From contig JAGFNW010000012.1 of the NCBI GenBank assembly GCA_017592665.1, positions 1 through 64,000 of the forward strand: 64,000 nucleotides of DNA, given 5' to 3'. Source of the stretch: Streptosporangiaceae bacterium NEAU-GS5. GTDB lineage: Bacteria; Actinomycetota; Actinomycetes; Streptosporangiales; Streptosporangiaceae. Below, one piece after another: positions 59,440 to 64,000 of the stretch (the first letter of the stretch is position 1; each line of letters begins with the position of its first letter). The notes below the pieces were generated by a model. It saw only the letters and a program-made list of their open reading frames with translations. It searched no databases and was not told where the DNA came from. The position numbers were made by a program, and so were the translations under genes.

Positions 59440-59470
59440 GGTTCTCTCCCGAGTGGTCTCCCATTAATCG

Positions 59471-59500
59471 CCACTAGTGGACGTGGTCCAGCGGTCCACT
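59471..59500. promoter_or_regulatory. MocR operator: CCACTAGTGG palindrome plus GTCCACT half site
   Basis: CCACTAGTGG (59471-59480, perfect palindrome), GGTCC near 59485-59489 and GTCCACT (59494-59500, the complement of AGTGGAC at 59476-59482) lie between the divergent MocR and oxidase-like starts. The repeated AGTGGAC/GTCCACT half sites point to binding by the adjacent MocR protein to control both genes. Confidence 0.65.
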
Positions 59501-59520
59501 CGTGTCCTACGGTATCGGAC

Positions 59521-60150
59521 ATGCTCTCCACAACCGCCCGTACGGTGTTGAACAGGTCGAAGGACCGCGCCAGGGCCGACCGCGAGGACCTCTACGCGGT
59601 CCTCGACGCCGGGTTGATCTGCCACCTCGGGGTCGTGGTGAACGGCGCCCCGATGGTGATCCCGACCGGCTACGGCCGCCTTGACGACACGCTCTACCTG
59701 CACGGTTCGACCGGCGCGACCTCCCTGCGGCACGCCGGCGAGGTCTGCGTCACGGTCACCCACCTCGACGGCGTGGTGCTGGCCCGCTCGGTCTTCCACC
59801 ACTCGGTCAACTATCGCTCCGCCATGATCTACGGCACGGCCCGGCGCGTGGAGGACCCCGACGAGCACCTTGCCGGTCTCCGGGCCGTCACCGAGCAGCT
59901 CGCGCCGGGCCAGTGGGACGCGACCCGGCTGCCGACCAAGAAGGAGCTGGCCCAGACGGCCGTCCTCGCGCTCTCGCTGGAAGAGGCGTCGGTCAAGGTC
60001 AGGCAGGGTCCGCCGGTCGACGACGAAGAGGACTACGACACGCCGGTGTGGGCCGGGGTGCTGCCGCTGACCGTCTCCTGGGGCACGCCCCAGCCGGACC
60101 CGCGGCTACGGCCGGACATAACGGTCCCTCCACACATCGCATATCGATGA
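59521..60150 (+). CDS. pyridoxamine 5'-phosphate oxidase-family FMN-binding protein
   Basis: The 209-residue protein has the split-barrel fold of PNPOx-like flavoproteins: LYAVLDAGLICHLGVVVNGAPMV at the start, LYLHGSTGATSLRHAG, VLARSVFHHSVNYRSAMIYG and a C-terminal VWAGVLPLTVSWG. It is Nim-like rather than a true PdxH, so its substrate is unknown. ATG at 59521 has TACGGT 7 nt upstream and no ribosome binding site (leaderless). It is divergent from the MocR gene over a shared operator, so it is the likely target. Confidence 0.88.
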   Translation: MLSTTARTVLNRSKDRARADREDLYAVLDAGLICHLGVVVNGAPMVIPTGYGRLDDTLYLHGSTGATSLRHAGEVCVTVTHLDGVVLARSVFHHSVNYRSAMIYGTARRVEDPDEHLAGLRAVTEQLAPGQWDATRLPTKKELAQTAVLALSLEEASVKVRQGPPVDDEEDYDTPVWAGVLPLTVSWGTPQPDPRLRPDITVPPHIAYR

Positions 60151-60228
60151 AAGTGGTGCTCTAGCGCGAATCTAGATCAGTTGGGCACACTTTGGCGGAA
60201 CTGTTCGTAAGTTGCAGGAGTTTCGCAG

Positions 60229-62397
60229 ATGCCAGCGCCCGCCTCGTGGACCGTGCCCGGATACACCGAGGTGCGTACGTTAGGCACGGGCGCGGGCGGG
60301 CGGGTGGTCCTCGCCGTACACCAGGAATCCGGCTCGCAGGTGGCGGTCAAATACCTCTCCGAGCGGCTGCGCGCCCAGGCGGGCTTCCTCGAACGCTTCC
60401 GTGACGAGGCCCGCCTGCTGGTGGAGCTGGACGATCCGCACATCGCCCAGCTGTATGAGTACATGGAGGCTCCGCAGGGCGCCGCCATCGTCATGGAGGT
60501 CGTCAACGGGGCCCCGCTGCGGCTGCTGCTCCACGAACAGGGCGCGACCGGACCGGAGGCCGCGCTCGCCGTTCTCAAGGGCTCGCTGCTGGGTTTGGCG
60601 GCCGCGCACGAGCAGGGCGTCGTGCACCGCGACTACAAGCCCGAGAACGTCGTCGTACGCGGCGACGGGTCCAGCAAGCTGGTCGACTTCGGCATCGCCG
60701 TACGGGCCGGGGAGACCATCGCGCCGGCCGGCACCCCCGCGTACATGGCGCCCGAGCAGTGGGCGGGCCACGAGGCGACACCCGCGACCGACGTGTACGC
60801 GGCGACCGCCGTGTTCTTCGAGTGCCTGACCGGACAGCTGCCCTATCAGGCGAGCGAGCACGCGGTGATGATGCACCTGCACCAGACCGCGGACATCCCG
60901 ATCGACCAGGCGCCCGAGCCGCTGCGCGGCCTCATCGAGCGCGGGATGGCCAAGGATCCGGCGCGGCGCCCCGCCAGCGCGTCACTGCTCGTCGCCGAGC
61001 TGGAGGACGTCGCCGTCGCCGCGTACGGGCCGGATTGGGAGACCAAGGGCCGCAAGCGGCTCGCCGCGCTGGCGGCCGGAGTGGCCGCGCTGTGGCCGCT
61101 GAACCGGCAGCCCGAGCCCGAGGTCGCGACGGCGCTTGCCCGCACGACGCTGCACGGGCCGCTGACCCGGCTCAAGAAGCACTGGGTCAGGCTCGCCGCG
61201 ACCGTCGGCGCGGTGGTCATCGCCGCCGGCGGCGTCACCGCGTACGCCCTGGGCTCGGCCGACAGGACCGGACGCACCGACCCGATCGCGGCCGCGCCCG
61301 CCACGCCGTCGCCCACGCTGGTCACCGACCCGGCCGCGCCACCGGCGCCCCCGTCGCCGAGCCCTTCGGAAAGTCCCTCGGAAAGTCCTTCGAAGAAGCC
61401 GTGGCCGAAGCCGTCCAAGAAGCCCGAGCCCTCGAAGACGCCGCACACCGAGCGCCCGAGCCCCAAGCCCACTCCGACGCCGCCGACCACGGTGACGAGC
61501 GTGCAGGTGGGTGGCCTGGCCCTCGGCGCGGGCGCCAAGCCGGCCGCCACGGGCACGGTCACCGTGATCACAACCGGCACCGCCAAGGTGACGCTGACCG
61601 TGAAGTTCGTCGTCCTCGGCAAGACCGCCGGCACGCAATCGATGACGTTGTCGGGCGCGAAGAAGTACGTGAAAGCCGTCAGCCAGTCGCTCGGCTCCCG
61701 CCCGTGCGGCGGGGCGTGGAGCGTCACGGGCACGGCCACCGGCGGCAAGACCGGCACCACCTCCGCGAGCCTCCCGGACTGCCCCACGAAGGTCACCGGG
61801 TTGAGCGTGCTGTCCCTCACCTTGGACCCCAAGGCCGTGAAGGCGACCGCGAAGGTCCAGGTGACCGCGGACGGCACCGGCCAGATCGACCTGACCGGCG
61901 ACTTCTCCACCAAGTCCGGGGCGGTCAACCAGCAGGTGGCCCACCTGTCCGGCCAGACCTCCTACACCCGGACGTTCACGTTCACCTTCGGCAAGCCCGT
62001 GTGCGACGGCCCGGTGACGTTCACCGCGAGCACCAACCCGGCCGGGCCGAAGGGCTCGGCCGCCAAGAGCGTCACGGGGAACTGCCCGGCGTCGGTCACG
62101 TCGGTCTCGGTGACCAATCTGTCGCGCGTGCTGGTCAACGCGTCGGCGACGGTCGCCGTGCGCACTGGAAACGGCAAACCCGTGCAGGTCACCGTCACCT
62201 GGCTGCTGAACGGCAAGGCGAACGGATCGCAGACCGTCACGCTCTCCGGCAAGACGGCGTACGCGACCACGGTCAAGTTCAGCTATCCACGCCTGCCCTG
62301 CGGCAAGACGTGGGGGGTCACGGTCACGACCGTGCCCGCGCCCCCCGGTGGGGCGGTGACCGTGACCAAGAAGACAGATGCCTGCTTAGCCGGCTGA
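60229..62397 (+). CDS. transmembrane Ser/Thr protein kinase with three exterior repeats
   Basis: The 722-residue protein has a Hanks-type kinase domain (about 12-265: Gly loop LGTGAGGRVVL, Lys41 in VAVKYL, catalytic Asp135 in HRDYKPEN, DFG Asp153). A juxtamembrane part, one helix at about 321-342 (LAATVGAVVIAAGGVTAYAL) and a long Pro/Ser/Lys-rich stalk follow. Outside lie three beta-rich repeats of about 95 residues (starting TTVTSVQVGG, PTKVTGLSVL, PASVTSVSVT), each with two cysteines. The repeats probably sense a cell-wall or extracellular ligand. ATG at 60229 has GGAG upstream. A paralogue follows. Confidence 0.9.
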   Translation: MPAPASWTVPGYTEVRTLGTGAGGRVVLAVHQESGSQVAVKYLSERLRAQAGFLERFRDEARLLVELDDPHIAQLYEYMEAPQGAAIVMEVVNGAPLRLLLHEQGATGPEAALAVLKGSLLGLAAAHEQGVVHRDYKPENVVVRGDGSSKLVDFGIAVRAGETIAPAGTPAYMAPEQWAGHEATPATDVYAATAVFFECLTGQLPYQASEHAVMMHLHQTADIPIDQAPEPLRGLIERGMAKDPARRPASASLLVAELEDVAVAAYGPDWETKGRKRLAALAAGVAALWPLNRQPEPEVATALARTTLHGPLTRLKKHWVRLAATVGAVVIAAGGVTAYALGSADRTGRTDPIAAAPATPSPTLVTDPAAPPAPPSPSPSESPSESPSKKPWPKPSKKPEPSKTPHTERPSPKPTPTPPTTVTSVQVGGLALGAGAKPAATGTVTVITTGTAKVTLTVKFVVLGKTAGTQSMTLSGAKKYVKAVSQSLGSRPCGGAWSVTGTATGGKTGTTSASLPDCPTKVTGLSVLSLTLDPKAVKATAKVQVTADGTGQIDLTGDFSTKSGAVNQQVAHLSGQTSYTRTFTFTFGKPVCDGPVTFTASTNPAGPKGSAAKSVTGNCPASVTSVSVTNLSRVLVNASATVAVRTGNGKPVQVTVTWLLNGKANGSQTVTLSGKTAYATTVKFSYPRLPCGKTWGVTVTTVPAPPGGAVTVTKKTDACLAG

Positions 62398-62521
62398 ACG
62401 GACGACGAACACAGCTGGTTAACGGGCGTATTTACGGTTCCATGACTTTCATCCCTACTGCCCCATCGATCACTATGATCCGTTCCGTCATGGTGGGGGC
62501 CCAGGCACTTGAGGAGACCGC

Positions 62522-64000
62522 ATGTACGGCCACGTGGGCGCCTGGCGTGTCCCCGGCTACACGGAGATACGCGAACTAGGCACAGGCGCGGCGGGCCGTG
62601 TCGTGCTCGCCCGACACGACGACAACGGCACGCTCGTCGCGGTCAAATACCTGTCCGCCGATCTTCGGCAGGACCTCGGCTTCGTCGGACGCTTCCGGCA
62701 CGAGGCGCGCCTGCTCGCGCTCATGGAGCCGAATCCGCACACGGCCAGGCTCTATGAGTACGTCGAGGCCCCGCAGGGCTCGGCCATCGTCATGGAGCTG
62801 GTCGACGGTGTGTCGCTCCGCGCCATGCTGCGATCGGAGGGCCCGACCGGGGCCGAGGCGGCGCTCGCCGTGCTCAAGGGCTCGCTGATGGGTCTCGCCT
62901 CCGCGCACGCGCTCGGCGTGGTCCACCGCGACTACAAGCCGGAGAACGTGATCATCGAGGCCAGCGGCGTCAGCAAGCTGGTCGACTTCGGCATCGCGGC
63001 GCCCGCGGGCGAGGCCACGAACATGACGGGCACCCCGCCGTACATGGCGCCGGAGCAGTGGGCCGGCGCGACCGCCGGCCCGGCCACCGACGTGTACGCG
63101 GCGACCGTCGTGTTCTTCGAGTGCCTCACCGGCGCGCGGCCCTTCCGTGCGCAGAATCTGGCCGCGCTCGCGCGGCAGCACCAGGGCGCGCCGCCGCCCA
63201 TCGAAGAGGTGCCTCCGGCGCTCCGCCCGCTCATCGAGCACGGCATGGCCAAGCACCCCAACGAGCGGCCGGCGTCCGCCGAGACGTTCCTGCGCGAGCT
63301 CGAGGCCATCGCCGCCGAGGCGTACGGCCGGGGCTGGGAGGAGCGCGGACGGCGGCGTCTGGCCTCGCTCGCGGGCCTGCTGCTGCCGTTCTTCCCGCTC
63401 ACCGAGCAGGCCCCGGAGGTCGACTCGGCGATCGCGGAGACCTCGCTCGGCGGCGCCAAGATCGGGCCGATGGGGCTGAAGCTCCTGCTGGTCGGCGTCG
63501 GCCTGGCCGTGATCGCGGGCGGCACCGCCGTCGTGATCGGATCGATGGGCGGTACGACGCTGACGGCCGGCGCCACGGTCCAGTCGTCGAGTCCGGCGCC
63601 GCCCGCGAACGTGGACACCGCCTCGAGCGAACCCGCGGAGGAGCCGTCCGAGGAGCCGACGGAGGATCCGGCCACCGGCGACCCCACCACGACGAGCAGC
63701 CCGGTCGCCACGACGACCAGCACCGCCGGGGCCCCCGTGTCGACGGCCACGAGCACCCCCCGGCCGACGCCGAGCCACAAGGCGACGCCCAAGAGCACGA
63801 AGAAGTCGACGCCCAAGGCCTCGGACACGGCCAACCCCGACCCCACGAAGACCGTGAGCGGCGACCCGGATCCCAAGCCGTCGCCGACCCGCACGCGGAG
63901 GACTTCGCCGCCTCCGCAGTCGCCTTCACCGTCGCCGGACGACCCGCCGACCAGCGACCCTCCCGCGTCGCCCACGGAGACGCCGACCACTGGCGACACG
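62522..64000 (+). CDS. transmembrane Ser/Thr protein kinase, 3'-truncated by window edge
   Basis: 493 codons are visible and the frame is open to the window end. The kinase domain (Lys42 in VAVKYL, Asp137 in HRDYKPEN, DFG Asp155) is very close to the preceding kinase over its length (YEYVEAPQGSAIVMELVDG against YEYMEAPQGAAIVMEVVNG). A membrane helix lies at about 318-340 and is followed by a Thr/Ser/Pro-rich stretch of at least 150 residues with no folded repeat yet. The exterior part therefore differs from its neighbour's. AGGAG lies 7 nt before the ATG. The stop is outside the window. Confidence 0.9.
   Translation, partial: MYGHVGAWRVPGYTEIRELGTGAAGRVVLARHDDNGTLVAVKYLSADLRQDLGFVGRFRHEARLLALMEPNPHTARLYEYVEAPQGSAIVMELVDGVSLRAMLRSEGPTGAEAALAVLKGSLMGLASAHALGVVHRDYKPENVIIEASGVSKLVDFGIAAPAGEATNMTGTPPYMAPEQWAGATAGPATDVYAATVVFFECLTGARPFRAQNLAALARQHQGAPPPIEEVPPALRPLIEHGMAKHPNERPASAETFLRELEAIAAEAYGRGWEERGRRRLASLAGLLLPFFPLTEQAPEVDSAIAETSLGGAKIGPMGLKLLLVGVGLAVIAGGTAVVIGSMGGTTLTAGATVQSSSPAPPANVDTASSEPAEEPSEEPTEDPATGDPTTTSSPVATTTSTAGAPVSTATSTPRPTPSHKATPKSTKKSTPKASDTANPDPTKTVSGDPDPKPSPTRTRRTSPPPQSPSPSPDDPPTSDPPASPTETPTTGDT

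Overview
The window is very GC-rich, gene-dense DNA from a filamentous or related actinobacterium. Ergothioneine genes, mycothiol-type enzymes, an AfsR/SARP-type regulator, eukaryotic-type Ser/Thr kinases, leaderless starts and many secreted carbohydrate-active proteins all fit. I infer an organism in or near Streptosporangiales (Nonomuraea or Streptosporangium type). The genus is a guess from gene style, not proven by a marker gene. No rRNA, tRNA, CRISPR array or prophage was recognised.

Layout. 0-2.4 kb: the C-terminal part of an IS630-family transposase abuts a truncated lipoprotein gene with a BAAT-type N-terminal domain. A PLDc_N-like membrane peptide and a stand-alone LigD polymerase domain follow. 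2.4-6.1 kb: a secreted lectin/CBM protein with two near-identical carbohydrate-binding repeats, and a BNR sialidase-like protein. 6.1-10.1 kb: the ergothioneine operon egtA-egtB-egtC-egtD (minus strand) with overlapping stops and starts. It is divergent from dapD across a tandem 12-bp operator-like repeat. 11-14.2 kb: a MerR regulator, a 57-aa membrane protein, a dapA homologue and mdh. 14.3-20.5 kb: a secreted propeller protein, a DUF998-like membrane protein, a GH13 trehalose-synthase-like enzyme, an APH-type kinase and an HTH/TPR regulator. 20.5-25.1 kb: DUF427, a cysteinyl-tRNA synthetase paralogue with damaged signature motifs, a nucleoside hydrolase, a maleylpyruvate-isomerase-family protein and a GH16-like secreted protein. 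25.2-29.1 kb: the ATP-grasp / alpha-E / transglutaminase trio followed by a 30-aa Arg/Pro-rich ORF. 29.1-32.6 kb: GT4 glycosyltransferase, PIG-L deacetylase, YbhN-type membrane protein and RidA. 32.7-36.1 kb: an 1124-aa SARP-ATPase-TPR regulator. 36.1-38.8 kb: a repeat-rich region in which about 150-bp near-identical inverted repeats flank a secreted esterase gene and a GC-rich minisatellite. 39.5-46.4 kb: a D,D-carboxypeptidase and a six-gene operon (DUF917, hydantoinase/oxoprolinase, two Dpp-type permeases, two Dpp-type ATPases). 46.5-50.2 kb: hydrolase, MDR oxidoreductase, SpoU methyltransferase, a CDF-like membrane protein and an unknown gene with a strong palindrome-flanked promoter. 50.3-54.6 kb: an SBP/VWA membrane protein and a membrane-tethered sigma-factor fusion. 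54.7-57.4 kb: a three-gene cell-surface glycan operon (GT2, GT2, polysaccharide deacetylase). 57.4-60.2 kb: an unknown protein, a MocR regulator and a divergent FMN-binding oxidase-like gene. 60.2-64 kb: two paralogous transmembrane Ser/Thr kinases, the second cut by the window end.

Themes. (1) A dispersed 41-bp repeat (core GTGATCTTGCA) occurs at three loci, once in frame inside a regulator gene. (2) Most convergent gene pairs overlap at their 3' ends, in two cases by about 300 bp. (3) At least eleven genes have a TANNNT or GATCAT hexamer 6-8 nt before the start codon and no ribosome binding site, as expected of leaderless mRNAs. (4) Several proteins join a cytoplasmic signalling domain, one membrane helix and a beta-rich exterior domain, so surface sensing is a recurring activity of the 50-64 kb part.
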